From Rhodospirillaceae bacterium (GTDB taxonomy: Bacteria; Pseudomonadota; Alphaproteobacteria; Rhodospirillales; Rhodospirillaceae), in assembly GCA_029243545.1 (NCBI GenBank), contig JAQWRV010000005.1:62001-126000 (forward strand): 64,000 nucleotides of DNA. The letters are read 5' to 3'. A program made the position numbers and the translations under genes. Shown here in pieces: positions 28,478-38,950 of the stretch; within the stretch, counting starts at the first letter, position 1, and every line of letters starts with the position of its first letter. Under the pieces are notes generated by a model. That model was not told the DNA's origin. It worked only from the letters and a program-made list of their open reading frames with translations, and did no database searches.

Positions 28478-29248
28478 ATGAAACTGTTCTACTCGCCGGT
28501 ACACGACTTTATTCATAAGTCTGTGGTGGTGGCAGAAGAGGTTGGAGTCTGGTCCAGCATCGAAGAAGTACCAGTTTATCCACGCAAACATGGCTATTCT
28601 CTGGCGGCGATCAATCCGCTGGCCAAAGTTCCAACGCTGGCGCTGGACAGCGGCGCTGTTCTGTTCGGCAGTCAGGTGATCGCCGAGTATTTAGATTCCA
28701 TCAGCGCTAACGGGGTGCATGTGTACCCGGCTCCAGGCCCGGATCGCTGGGATGCGCTGACGAGGCTGGCGCAGGCCGACATCTTTTTCGATATCACCAC
28801 ACGGCTAACCCATGAGCGCCTGCTCGACGAGCCCGGTGAACACATCATCGCCTGGCATTGGCCCAAGCTGATGCGCAGCCTCGACCGCATGGATGAGGAT
28901 GCTGCACGTTTAAAAAAATTCGACATCGGCTGTATCGGAACATTGCAGGCCATTACGTACTTCGAACGCCAGGTAGTGCTGCCGTGGCCACCGCCGGCAT
29001 CAGTATATTTCAACTGGCGTGACGGGCGGCCCAATCTAGCGGTTTGGTTTGATCACGCGATTCAACGCCCCTCGGTCGCAGCCCATTTCAAGACAACGTT
29101 TGACGGTGACGACAGCCCGGATTTCTGCCAGGCCAAGGTGGCCGGGGTGTTGCAGGCGCAAGGGAAGAACGTTAATGCCGGAGCGCTGCCGGCGTCTGAC
29201 TTCACCCCACCGGCAAACGCTTCAAGCGACCGCTCATCTCAGCACTAA
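28478..29248 (+). CDS. Glutathione S-transferase family protein
   Basis: A 256-residue protein with an N-terminal thioredoxin-like GST domain: MKLFYSPVHDFIHKSVVVAE, the cis-proline stretch INPLAKVPTLALDSG and the glutathione-contact region GSQVIAEYLDS. A C-terminal helical domain follows (about 90-215) with the usual NLAVWFDHAIQRPSVAAHF. The length is slightly above the family average because of a polar tail after residue 225. It is cotranscribed with the methyltransferase 36 bases upstream. Detoxification or conjugation of an electrophile is likely; the partner substrate is not evident. Confidence 0.88.
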   Translation: MKLFYSPVHDFIHKSVVVAEEVGVWSSIEEVPVYPRKHGYSLAAINPLAKVPTLALDSGAVLFGSQVIAEYLDSISANGVHVYPAPGPDRWDALTRLAQADIFFDITTRLTHERLLDEPGEHIIAWHWPKLMRSLDRMDEDAARLKKFDIGCIGTLQAITYFERQVVLPWPPPASVYFNWRDGRPNLAVWFDHAIQRPSVAAHFKTTFDGDDSPDFCQAKVAGVLQAQGKNVNAGALPASDFTPPANASSDRSSQH

Positions 29249-29344
29249 GGTGATAAAACGAGATTACTAGTTAGCAGCGGGCTCAGCCAGATTATGACCA
29301 ATGCATAAGACGACTGCGCCGCCGTCACTGATGGGAAGGATCAG

Positions 29345-30028
29345 ATGAACCGTCTTAGGGGAAAAAAGCTAAGGAAACTGAGTCGTTTCAACCGGCTATG
29401 GATTGCCAGTGCTATACTATGCGCCATTACAACCGATGTTCAGGCCCAGACGGAAACTATGCCCTGTGACACACCGCGCTTTTTATTGCACTTAAGCACT
29501 GGGGCAAAGGCCGTGCGCAGACAGGCGAACGCCCTCATCAACGGACAGCCTATGCGAGTCTACGAAGGCCAGCCTCTGGAGTGGTCGCATTACGTGGTGA
29601 CCCCCTTACCCTGCGAGACCGGCGGCGAACCCGAATTCCATAATGGCGATGACGTTGTTGCCGGCGTCTTTAATGGCAGTGAGCGAGACGATACGGTGTC
29701 CGATCTCGTGCCCGCGCAATGTAGCACGCCGATTTATCTGCTGGGTCTCAATACGGTGAAGGACAGCGACCAGTACCGCATCTATGCGGAGGCCTTAAGG
29801 GATTCCAGAATTGCGCCGCGTCACGGCTTTGTCCGGATTTTCGGGCGCACTCCCGACCCAGTGCTTAAAGGCGTCTGGCCTGACAATACGACGGCAACGC
29901 TCTCCATATGGCCCTGCGTCGAAGCGTTTGAAACTATGTATCATTCTGACTGGTATCAGAACGAGATATTGCCCTTGCGGAAAAATGCGGCACGCTACCG
30001 GCTAATGATATTCGAACCGGCACCGTAG
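29345..30028 (+). CDS. Secreted protein with DUF1330-like C-terminal domain
   Basis: A 227-residue protein with a signal peptide (LWIASAILCAITTDVQAQ, cleavage after AQA-like residues) and a good ribosome site (GGAAGG). The N-terminal mature part (about 38-130) is not recognised; it contains paired cysteines. The C-terminal ~100 residues look like a DUF1330 ferredoxin-like fold: IYLLGLNTVKDSDQYRIYAE, HGFVRIFGR, WPCVEAFETMYHSDWYQ and LMIFEP. DUF1330 proteins are normally short and cytoplasmic, like the one at 51018, so an exported two-domain version is unusual. The function is unknown. It is convergent with the MFS gene seven bases downstream. Confidence 0.65.
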   Translation: MNRLRGKKLRKLSRFNRLWIASAILCAITTDVQAQTETMPCDTPRFLLHLSTGAKAVRRQANALINGQPMRVYEGQPLEWSHYVVTPLPCETGGEPEFHNGDDVVAGVFNGSERDDTVSDLVPAQCSTPIYLLGLNTVKDSDQYRIYAEALRDSRIAPRHGFVRIFGRTPDPVLKGVWPDNTTATLSIWPCVEAFETMYHSDWYQNEILPLRKNAARYRLMIFEPAP

Positions 30029-30034
30029 AGAAGG

Positions 30035-31396
30035 CTACTCCGCTACCGCCGCTTGCATGCGGGCCGCGACGTCAGCGGATGTGCCCGTCTTGATGCGCAC
30101 AATCACAGCAGCCACGCCAACGACCGCGTTCATCACTGCCATGTACAGGAAGGGAGTTTGGTAGGAGACGCCATTGAACAGCTGGCCGCTGGCCCAGGAA
30201 TGGATGAGCACGCCAAATATTCCAGCGGCTCCCATTACGCCAAAGACAGAGCCGCGCACGCGGCGGGGCGCCTCCTGACCTACTAACGCGGGACCTGAAA
30301 CGATAACAGCCGCCTCCCCCGCACCAGCCATTATTGCAACCAGAATCATGAACGGTGACTCAAACGGATCACCCACTACGTACAGGGCAAAGTATCCGAC
30401 AGCTGCGATAAACAGTGAGACTGCAAGCGTCGTGACACGATCGAAGCGGTCTACCAGGTAGCCCATCACCGGAAAGAAAATAATTAAGGCCAGCTGGGAG
30501 GTGCCAAATAGTCGACTCGCGAACCCTTGCGCAGAATCAGTGTCCATGCCCCCATCAACTCCGACGGCAACAATCCATAGAGTAAAAAACGTGGTCATCA
30601 CCAAGAGATCACCACGGGAGATAAAATAGGCCACCCCAGCAATGCTCAGCCGTGGGTTTTTGCGTGTAGCGCCAAACCCTTCGTGAAAAATCTCCTTAAG
30701 GGATTGGCGATCTCTTTTTTGGTCTTTGGGACGGCCGTCTTTCACACCAAGATATGTGATGAAGGCCCCAAAAGCCGCGAAAGCCGACATGATCCACAAC
30801 GTGAAACGGCCTGCCGTGATCGGATCAAAGCCCATACCCTTAAACGTATTGGGCAATTGCCCAAAGAGAAACGCCCCGATGAGAGCAACACCAAGGCCAG
30901 TGATGACGCCATTGATACTGATCATCTTGCCGCGCGACGCGTTCTGGGGGTAATCAGCGATAACCGTGCCGAGGCTCAGTGTGCCCATGGAGAACCCCAC
31001 ACCCATAACGATGCGCACCGCGACATAGGGCTCAACGGACCGCGCCAAAGGCCAAACCAAGCAACCCAGAGATATAATCGTGAGCGCGCCGATAAAAATC
31101 GGACGACGGCCCACTTTGTCCGCCAGTATTCCGATAGGGATAATCAGGAGAATTGCAATCGATTCAATGATAACAATGAGATTGCCCGTAAACACACCCT
31201 GCTCAGAAGTCGGCATGCCCAGGTGTTCGTTTAACAAGTAAGGGGCGATAACACCGGATGCCGTGACAAAAATGATCACGGTCATGGCGCAGAAGAACAA
31301 TGATGCGACGTTGATGGGGACGATGCCGGGTTGCAGCCAGATCGGCCCGAAGTGACGCTGCGTTCGATCAATCTCAAAGTTTGGTTGGCCAGGCAT
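30035..31396 (-). CDS. Major facilitator superfamily transporter
   Basis: A 453-residue, twelve-helix MFS protein. The hallmark loop after helix 2 is GILADKVGRRPIF (GxxaDrxGRRp type) and its repeat after helix 8 is GYLVDRFDRVT. The region at about 110-130 (MGVGFSMGTLSLGTVIADYP) resembles the helix 4-5 motif of drug or sugar efflux proteins. The family within the MFS is unclear, and substrate and direction cannot be assigned. The gene is transcribed leftward, away from the zinc-ribbon methyltransferase; 113 bases separate their starts. Confidence 0.88.
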   Translation of the reverse strand: MPGQPNFEIDRTQRHFGPIWLQPGIVPINVASLFFCAMTVIIFVTASGVIAPYLLNEHLGMPTSEQGVFTGNLIVIIESIAILLIIPIGILADKVGRRPIFIGALTIISLGCLVWPLARSVEPYVAVRIVMGVGFSMGTLSLGTVIADYPQNASRGKMISINGVITGLGVALIGAFLFGQLPNTFKGMGFDPITAGRFTLWIMSAFAAFGAFITYLGVKDGRPKDQKRDRQSLKEIFHEGFGATRKNPRLSIAGVAYFISRGDLLVMTTFFTLWIVAVGVDGGMDTDSAQGFASRLFGTSQLALIIFFPVMGYLVDRFDRVTTLAVSLFIAAVGYFALYVVGDPFESPFMILVAIMAGAGEAAVIVSGPALVGQEAPRRVRGSVFGVMGAAGIFGVLIHSWASGQLFNGVSYQTPFLYMAVMNAVVGVAAVIVRIKTGTSADVAARMQAAVAE

Positions 31397-31509
31397 GCCT
31401 ATCCAGGCTCCGCATGTGTTGGTCCTAGCGCAATCATAGGCTATGGATTACCGCAAGGCGATATTGCCACCATCAGCGCAACAGAAGAAATTTTCACGGT
31501 ATTGGATAG

Positions 31510-32919
31510 ATGAGCACTGAGTCCTTTAAAGCTCTCCTCAAACGCGCGTTGAACAGCCCTTATGCGGAAACGGATATTGGCTTGTCCCTGTTCAGGACAT
31601 GTCTTGAAACCATGCATGCGCGGTATATGGAGGATTATGAATTAAAGGGGCCAAGCCTTGAGTTGGGAGTTGGTGATGGCAGTTCATCGATGTTCATCAA
31701 CGGTGAGAAGAGCGGGGCTATTTCCGTCGGCTTAGATATGCCGTTGGGGATGACGTTTGAGACTAAAGGGTTGTGGTGGCACCCGGTGGCGACTCACTAC
31801 CGCAGTTATGTTGGCGGTAATATGGAGAACATTCCGTTTGCAGGCGCGGCATTCGAAACTGTCTATTCGTCTGAAACCATGTTTTACGGTATGGACATGC
31901 GGGCAACGGCCACAGAAATCTCGAGGGTTCTAAAACCTGGCGGAAAATTCTATTGCTTCAATGCGACAGAGCAATGGTTCAATTTCGACGCCGTTCTCAG
32001 CCAACTGAAGTGCAATATTCCATCCTTTTCTGTGCCCACTGATGATGAGTTTGTGTCAATCTTTGAAGACACTGGGCTCACATGCGAACGGCGGTCCTAC
32101 TTTTTCTCACCGGCCATGGAAATTCTTTTGCACTCGGTTGTGGATACCGGCGCAGGCCGTGTCGCGGAACATAGCTTGCTTAATCGCGCACCACATGAGC
32201 TGGCCCGCAAGATTGAGGTGTTGTCCGAACTCCTAGAACACGAGTACGATTCTTCCAGCGGTGGGTTTCATCACTTTTTGGTATTCACCCAAACAGGAGA
32301 CGCAAAGGAAAACAAAATCAAGGGCACAGATGTGTTGAGTTTTGATCCCTTTGATCATTTGAAATGCCCTGTCTGCACAGGAACGCGCTTTGATTTTGAA
32401 GAATCCGATATCAAATGTTCAGGGTGTGACGCCACATATGGCGTGGTGTGTGGTGTGCCAATGCTTGTCGATGAAAAGCAAAGCGGCTTTTCATCCATTG
32501 ACTTGGACGCTTCAGTCACAGCCCCCATAAATCGTCATCTTGGATACGCACAAAAGACAGCCGGTACGATCTTCAATAAGTTCAGCGACACAGTGACGCA
32601 GATGCTTGAACAGGCAGATGGCAATGCGCTTGATCTGGTAGTGATGGCTGAACAGGAAATTGAGTCGAAAGTCTTGATCTCCAGGCAGACAGCCTCTGCC
32701 CTTCGATATCTGCTCAAACGCGCCTATCCGAACCACAGCGTATCAATGCGCATTTTGAAAGACCCGAAAGAATCTCAACCGATGCTAGAGCCTTCCGGTG
32801 TGCCAACTTTGGCGCTCTATTTCAGTGGTGGAACCGCATTGCCGGAATCCTTCAGAGAAGCTTTGCAGGTGCGCGCCGTCCATACCGTGCACAGGGTCTC
32901 ACTTGATATAGTGAAGTAA
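31510..32919 (+). CDS. Methyltransferase with Trm112-like zinc ribbon
   Basis: A 469-residue protein. The N-terminal part (about 45-220) is a class I methyltransferase: LELGVGDGSSSMF as motif I, AISVGLDMPLGM, and the type-11 methyltransferase segment NIPFAGAAFETVYSSETMFY with ISRVLKPGGKFYCFNAT. Residues 280-325 form a zinc ribbon with CPVC (Cys286, Cys289) and CSGC (Cys303, Cys306), followed by YGVVCGVPML, the Trm112p-like pattern. A C-terminal region of ~140 residues is not recognised. Trm112 proteins activate methyltransferases in trans, so one chain with both modules is notable. It is followed by a bidirectional terminator. Confidence 0.78.
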   Translation: MSTESFKALLKRALNSPYAETDIGLSLFRTCLETMHARYMEDYELKGPSLELGVGDGSSSMFINGEKSGAISVGLDMPLGMTFETKGLWWHPVATHYRSYVGGNMENIPFAGAAFETVYSSETMFYGMDMRATATEISRVLKPGGKFYCFNATEQWFNFDAVLSQLKCNIPSFSVPTDDEFVSIFEDTGLTCERRSYFFSPAMEILLHSVVDTGAGRVAEHSLLNRAPHELARKIEVLSELLEHEYDSSSGGFHHFLVFTQTGDAKENKIKGTDVLSFDPFDHLKCPVCTGTRFDFEESDIKCSGCDATYGVVCGVPMLVDEKQSGFSSIDLDASVTAPINRHLGYAQKTAGTIFNKFSDTVTQMLEQADGNALDLVVMAEQEIESKVLISRQTASALRYLLKRAYPNHSVSMRILKDPKESQPMLEPSGVPTLALYFSGGTALPESFREALQVRAVHTVHRVSLDIVK

Positions 32920-32941
32920 AAGACGTCGTTGCCCAAAAGAA

Positions 32942-32985
32942 AAAGCCCCGCCCCTTAATCTCCCCCAGGACAGGGCTTTCGTCTT
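32942..32985. terminator. Terminator between convergent methyltransferase and ccrM
   Basis: A seven-base perfect stem, AAAGCCC (32942-32948) and GGGCTTT (32973-32979), with a pyrimidine-rich loop; T-rich sequence follows on both strands. It lies between the stop at 32919 and the ccrM stop at 33025, and it suits both directions. Confidence 0.65.
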
Positions 32986-33024
32986 TTCTTGGTTTTATCG
33001 GTGTAGAACTTTTTTTCTGACGCG

Positions 33025-34380
<1,356 letters not shown>

Positions 34381-34494
34381 AAGATGTGGGGCTGTCTATA
34401 AAATATTCAGAATAAGTTTGAGGACTAATTTCTAAATGAAAATGTCCACTCATGGACTTGAGCAGACACCGTTCAGGATATTAAAGGAGCGGGC

Positions 34495-35919
34495 CTAGCC
34501 GCTCATAGGCAACAGATGCTGTCCAAGAATCCGCCCAAATGTCAAAGCCGGTGTCACAAGCATGCCGCCACAGATTGCATTACCCATGGTCGCCCCTGCC
34601 CCGAGGGCTTCTCCCGCGGCGTACAAACCGGGCACTGGGGTACCGTCGTCCCTGATGATCTGTAAGTCGTTATTGACCTTAAGACCTACCACGCCTGAAA
34701 CCGAAATACCTTGCGCGCGAATTGCATAGAACGGGGCTTTAGCCACCGGCCGCGGCAGGTGTGAGCGCCCAAAGCAATCTACGCCACGCGCTTGACCATC
34801 GTTGAATGCCGTGACCGTCTCCGCCAGAACATCACCAGGAAGCCCGGCTTTTTCTGCCAGCGCTGCGATGGTGTCAGCCACATAAAACATGGGCTCGCCG
34901 CTTTCCGCAGCGATCTTGATTTCATCTGGACTGAATGCGGGACACAGGGGTGGCGCCTCTTTCAACGTCACGGCATCGCAGACAATCCAATAACGCACAT
35001 TGGGTTGGCTCTGCAGTATGTGTTCACGCAAGTCCACGCTTGGCTCGTCTTCACGAATGAAGCGTTTACCATGAACGTTGACGTAAATCTCCCACGGCAT
35101 ACGTCGTTCCGGCCAGTGTTCCAGATCACAGCGCACTTTGCTTGGCACGTCATAGCTCTGCATCACCGAGCCAAAACTGGTAAGATAGTGTTCCCGGCCA
35201 CGGGAAACGCCGCCCGCGGCCAACCCAAGCGTTAGGCCGTCGCCTACACAATGGGGGTAGCAATAATCTGCGTAAGCCGGGTGTCCTGAAAGTTCTTCGT
35301 ACAGAGATGCATTGGCGACGTACCCACCCGCGGCAATCACAACGGACCGCGCTGAAAAGGTTTCCTCCGCTCCTCCGTCCGTGCTGGTAACCACGCCGGT
35401 GACGGCACCATTGTCGTCTTGCACCAGCCGGGTTGCCCGTGTGCTGAGTTTGAGAGTGACGCGCCCGCTCTCAACCACGGCCTCAAATTGCGGCCTCAAC
35501 ACGGCTAGAACCGACTGGCCGAGCTCGGCGCCCCAGACATAGCGTTGGACACTATAGGGTTCGTGGTCTTGACCTTTCACGGGATGCCCAGGCAGAGGCT
35601 GGAAACCGATGGTTTCCAACCAGTCCATTGTTTCCGCCGCATTGTTGACAGCAAGGCCCACTAATTCACTGTCGGCAGTGTTTTTCGAAATACGCATAAC
35701 GTCTTCGAAGTGTAGCGCTGGGGAATCTTCGATCCCTTTTTCCTGTTGCAGGCGCGTGCCCGCCGCGCTCATCTGCCCCCCACTTAAATGAAGGGTGCCA
35801 CCAATGTCCGGCGCAGCATCTAGCACCAGAATTTTGTCGCTGCGTTGTGCAGCAAAGATAGCCGCCGGCAAACCGACTGTCCCAGCGCCGATGATGATGA
35901 CGTCCCATGGCTTATGCAT
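34495..35919 (-). CDS. FAD-binding oxidoreductase (fumarate reductase/ketosteroid dehydrogenase-like)
   Basis: About 474 residues of the FAD-binding 2 superfamily. The N-terminus has the dinucleotide motif DVIIIGAGTVGLPAAIFAAQ, followed by DAAPDIGGTLHLSGGQMSAA, where the family holds its second FAD contact. The C-terminus has GVVGLKVNNDLQIIRDDG and GLYAAGEALGAGATMGN, a standard FAD end motif. The substrate domain (about 250-380) is diverged, and no heme or covalent FAD motif was seen. It may act on a carboxylate or a steroid-like ketone. ATG at 35919 is preferred over GTG at 35931. It is transcribed toward ccrM, with a 333-base gap. Confidence 0.82.
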   Translation of the reverse strand: MHKPWDVIIIGAGTVGLPAAIFAAQRSDKILVLDAAPDIGGTLHLSGGQMSAAGTRLQQEKGIEDSPALHFEDVMRISKNTADSELVGLAVNNAAETMDWLETIGFQPLPGHPVKGQDHEPYSVQRYVWGAELGQSVLAVLRPQFEAVVESGRVTLKLSTRATRLVQDDNGAVTGVVTSTDGGAEETFSARSVVIAAGGYVANASLYEELSGHPAYADYCYPHCVGDGLTLGLAAGGVSRGREHYLTSFGSVMQSYDVPSKVRCDLEHWPERRMPWEIYVNVHGKRFIREDEPSVDLREHILQSQPNVRYWIVCDAVTLKEAPPLCPAFSPDEIKIAAESGEPMFYVADTIAALAEKAGLPGDVLAETVTAFNDGQARGVDCFGRSHLPRPVAKAPFYAIRAQGISVSGVVGLKVNNDLQIIRDDGTPVPGLYAAGEALGAGATMGNAICGGMLVTPALTFGRILGQHLLPMSG

Positions 35920-36056
35920 AATACGACCCACACATAATGTAGCCCCTTATAGAGACGCGCTTAACCGTCTCGTGTGAACGAAAATAATCTAAGAGTTGGG
36001 CCAGTAGCCTCAACACATCTTACATCCGTTTAGACTCAACGGTGAGTATTTATCGG

Positions 36057-36686
36057 TCACTGCTTATCCAGTGCCGCCCGCTCAATGACGTCTTGAACGG
36101 GCGCATAACTCTTGCGGTGATGAAGCGTCACGCCGAGGCGATTGAGTGCTTCGCGATGCTCTAAGGTGCCGTAGCCTTGATTGGTCTCCCAGCCATAGCC
36201 TGGATACTGTTGAGCAAGCTCACCCATCAGCCGGTCCCGCGTGACCTTGGCGACGATGGACGCAGCGGCGATGGAGAAGCTTTTTCTATCGCCTTTAACA
36301 ACAGTTTGCATCGTACAGGGCAGCGGCGGCGTTCGGTTACCGTCGACCAAAGCAAGATCGACAGAGGTGTCGAGGTCTTCCAGCGCCCGGGCCATGGCCA
36401 AATGCGTCGCCTGCAAAATGTTCACCGTGTCGATCTCTTCAACAGAGGCCATACCAATGCCGGTGACAGCTGCGGGACTGGCGGCCAACGCCTCAAACAA
36501 GGCCACGCGTTTAGCATGGGTCAGCTTTTTTGAATCATCAAGGCCATTCACGAGCGCTTGTTCCAGAGTATCGCGATCCAAAACCGCCGCTCCGGCTACC
36601 ACAGGCCCGGCCCATGGCCCCCTCCCCGCTTCGTCAATCCCCGCAATGCGGCCACCGGCTTCAATCTCCAAGGCAAAGTCAGGCAT
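36057..36686 (-). CDS. rnhB: Ribonuclease HII
   Basis: A 209-residue endonuclease that removes ribonucleotides and RNA primers from RNA-DNA hybrids. The first catalytic motif is AGIDEAGRGPWAGPVVAGA, with the DE pair; further conserved acidic positions are in LALVDGNR and VKGDRKSFSIAAASIVAKVT. The length is normal. It lies upstream of the FAD oxidoreductase and ccrM on the same strand. rnhB-ccrM linkage is common in alphaproteobacteria; here one gene separates them. It is divergent from the glycosyltransferase at 36758. Confidence 0.95.
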   Translation of the reverse strand: MPDFALEIEAGGRIAGIDEAGRGPWAGPVVAGAAVLDRDTLEQALVNGLDDSKKLTHAKRVALFEALAASPAAVTGIGMASVEEIDTVNILQATHLAMARALEDLDTSVDLALVDGNRTPPLPCTMQTVVKGDRKSFSIAAASIVAKVTRDRLMGELAQQYPGYGWETNQGYGTLEHREALNRLGVTLHHRKSYAPVQDVIERAALDKQ

Positions 36687-36757
36687 GTTTTATACTGGTT
36701 TCCAGTGGCGGGAATGACAGTCTTGCCGCAGTATGCCGCCGTCCACCGTGAGATGCC

Positions 36758-37450
36758 ATGACCGACGCTGCCACACCCTCGCTCTCTATTGTTATTCCGA
36801 CGCTCAACGCGGCTGCAATGCTGCCGTCTTGCCTGGAGGCTCTTCAGTCCTGGCCGGATGGCAGAGAAATTTTCATTGTCGATGGCGGCTCGGACGACGA
36901 AACGGTTACTGTAGCTTATGCCTATAAGGCGACTATCCTCCCGGCTGAACGGGGCCGTGGCGTACAACTACAACGCGGCGGCTTGTCGGCAACGAAAGAC
37001 TGGTTGCTGTTTGTTCACGCCGATACGGTGATGGCTAAGGGGTGGGAAACAGAAGCGCGAGCGTTCATGGGCGATATACGCAACCGTCAGCATATCGCGG
37101 CGTTCCGGTTTTCTCTTGACGATGAGAGCCTCCAGGCGAAGCGGATCGAACGTATGGTCGCCTGGCGCTGCCAACGGCTCGGGCTACCCTACGGTGACCA
37201 GGGTCTGCTGATACACCGTAAATTGTATGAAGCCGTTGGCGGCTATCGCGCACTGCCGCTGATGGAAGACGTAGATTTGATCAGACGCGTTGGCCGCAGA
37301 AACGTACATATGTTTGAAACGTCCGCGATGACGTCCGCGGCCCGCTTTAAGCGGGGCGGCTGGTGGGCAAGACCGTCACGCAATCTCTTTTGTCTCTTTC
37401 TTTATTTATGTGGCCTGCCGCCCCACTGGATTGCGAAGCTATACGGATGA
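36758..37450 (+). CDS. TIGR04283-type glycosyltransferase (arsenosugar biosynthesis-like)
   Basis: A 230-residue family 2 glycosyltransferase: LSIVIPTLNAAAMLPSCLEA at the N-terminus, the nucleotide-sugar site FIVDGGSDDET, ERGRGVQLQRGG and HADT as the DxD-like motif (LLFVHADTVMA), followed by FRFSLDD and GLPYGDQGLLI. This combination matches the small TIGR04283 group, named for arsenosugar biosynthesis. Its stop overlaps the start of a TIGR04282-type gene by ATGA, the usual pairing. No arsM or radical-SAM arsS is in view, so a role in arsenosugars is only an inference from the family. Confidence 0.85.
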   Translation: MTDAATPSLSIVIPTLNAAAMLPSCLEALQSWPDGREIFIVDGGSDDETVTVAYAYKATILPAERGRGVQLQRGGLSATKDWLLFVHADTVMAKGWETEARAFMGDIRNRQHIAAFRFSLDDESLQAKRIERMVAWRCQRLGLPYGDQGLLIHRKLYEAVGGYRALPLMEDVDLIRRVGRRNVHMFETSAMTSAARFKRGGWWARPSRNLFCLFLYLCGLPPHWIAKLYG

Positions 37451-38049
37451 CAAAACCAATCCTTATTGTCATGGCACGGGCGCCCCGGTTCGGCACCGTT
37501 AAAACTCGGCTCGCACGAGATATAGGCGTCCTACAAGCGTGGCAGTTTTACCGTCAAACATTGAAAGCGTCTCTTCAGCGCTTAGGCCGCAGCAGCCAAT
37601 GGAACACCTGGCTGCAGGTCACCCCAGACCGGGATATGCGGCCACTTGGGCAGTGGCCCGCGTCAGCAGGGGTCATTGCTCAGGGCCGGGGCGGTCTCGG
37701 CCCGCGCATGGAACGCGGGCTGACGGCGTTTCCGCTTGGAACGCCTGTGGTTCTGATCGGCAGCGACATACCCGATGTTACAGAGACTCAGGTGCAACGC
37801 GCCTTTAAAGCTCTGAGACAATCTGACGTGGTGTTGGGGCCGGCTGCCGATGGCGGCTTTTGGCTGGTGGGGTTCGCCAACCGGCGGCCAGTACATCATC
37901 CTTTCGAGAACGTACGGTGGTCTACACCCCATGCGCTTAACGATACCCTTAACGGCCTATCCCACCGCCGCATCGCGCTGGTGGACCGGATGCGCGACGT
38001 GGATGACGGAGAAAGCTACAGACAGAGAGCATCCACTACTTCAAGCTGA
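37447..38049 (+). CDS. TIGR04282-type (DUF2064) glycosyltransferase-like protein
   Basis: About 200 residues with the DUF2064/TIGR04282 pattern: ILIVMARAPRFGTVKTRLAR at the N-terminus, QGRGGLGPRMERGL, VVLIGSDIPDVTE and LGPAADGGFWLVGF. It has a nucleotidyltransferase-like GT-A fold and is the partner of the upstream TIGR04283 protein. The start at 37447 overlaps the previous stop by ATGA; the in-frame ATG at 37363 lies inside the upstream gene. The last residues before the stop are serine- and threonine-rich and unremarkable. The role in arsenosugar or another glycosylation step is unproven. Confidence 0.87.
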   Translation: MTKPILIVMARAPRFGTVKTRLARDIGVLQAWQFYRQTLKASLQRLGRSSQWNTWLQVTPDRDMRPLGQWPASAGVIAQGRGGLGPRMERGLTAFPLGTPVVLIGSDIPDVTETQVQRAFKALRQSDVVLGPAADGGFWLVGFANRRPVHHPFENVRWSTPHALNDTLNGLSHRRIALVDRMRDVDDGESYRQRASTTSS

Positions 38050-38087
38050 CCGGAAGGAACAAGTATTCTGAACAGACAGCAAGTGGC

Positions 38088-38918
38088 GTGGAGATGACCG
38101 TGACGAGTAGTAACAGTGGCAGCGACAGAAACGTGCCGCCGATCTTAGCCCACAAGCATTTCGATGCGCCGTCTGCATTCACACCAGAAAGCCTGTTGCG
38201 CGAAGCACGGCGGCAAAAAGACGCAGACATAGATTCTGTTCCACAGACCTGCCTGCTTGATCCGGATGGTGACATCTTGCGCCAACTCAAAGCCGAAGGC
38301 CGAGCGGTAATGCATGATAGCTGGGTCTGCTATCACACCGACCTTTACGTCTTCGAGGAAGATGGCATCACCATAGGCGTCGTTGGCTGTGCTGTTGGCG
38401 CTGCTTTTGCTGTTTTGATCGCCGAGGAACTGTTTGCTTCTGGCTGCAAGCTACTGATCAGCGTGACGTCGGCCGGTCAAATCGCGCCAACGCAACCCCC
38501 GCCCTATTTCGTCCTGATCGACCGGGCTCTCCGTGACGAAGGTACCAGCTATCATTATTGCCCGCCGGCTCTTTTCAGTGAAGCACCTGGAATACTTCTA
38601 TCGCGACTGGCGGGAGCGTTCGACGATCTCTCCATTTCAATGCAGCGTGGTGCCACATGGACCACCGACGCACCATTCCGGGAAACCGCGGACTCCGTTG
38701 CGGCCATGCGTGAACGTGGACTCCTTGCCGTCGAGATGGAGGCGGCCGCTTTGTATGCCTTTGCGACAGCCAGAAATAAGGCCGTCATATGCTTTGCCTA
38801 TGTGACAAATCAGATGGGTCAGATCGAAGGCGACTTTGAAAAAGGCGAAGCCAACGGCAGCTCGGATGCGCTGATGATCATCCGCCGCACAGCCAATCGT
38901 TTGGTGGGGGAGGTCTGA
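38088..38918 (+). CDS. Nucleoside phosphorylase family protein
   Basis: About 276 residues (274 if ATG at 38094 is used) of the PNP/UDP phosphorylase superfamily. Recognisable parts are GVVGCAVGAAFAVLIAEELF, with the phosphate loop, ISVTSAGQIAP, IDRALRDEGTSYHY and the base/ribose site LLAVEMEAAALYAFA. The enzyme should split a nucleoside to base and ribose 1-phosphate, with uridine or purine nucleosides as candidates. It lies 38 bases after the TIGR04283-TIGR04282 pair on the same strand. In the arsenosugar pathway a nucleoside must lose adenine before glycosylation, so the neighbour fits, but this is inference. Confidence 0.85.
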   Translation: MEMTVTSSNSGSDRNVPPILAHKHFDAPSAFTPESLLREARRQKDADIDSVPQTCLLDPDGDILRQLKAEGRAVMHDSWVCYHTDLYVFEEDGITIGVVGCAVGAAFAVLIAEELFASGCKLLISVTSAGQIAPTQPPPYFVLIDRALRDEGTSYHYCPPALFSEAPGILLSRLAGAFDDLSISMQRGATWTTDAPFRETADSVAAMRERGLLAVEMEAAALYAFATARNKAVICFAYVTNQMGQIEGDFEKGEANGSSDALMIIRRTANRLVGEV

Positions 38919-38950
38919 GGCACAGTTCAGCCGTGGGCACGCATACTGCA

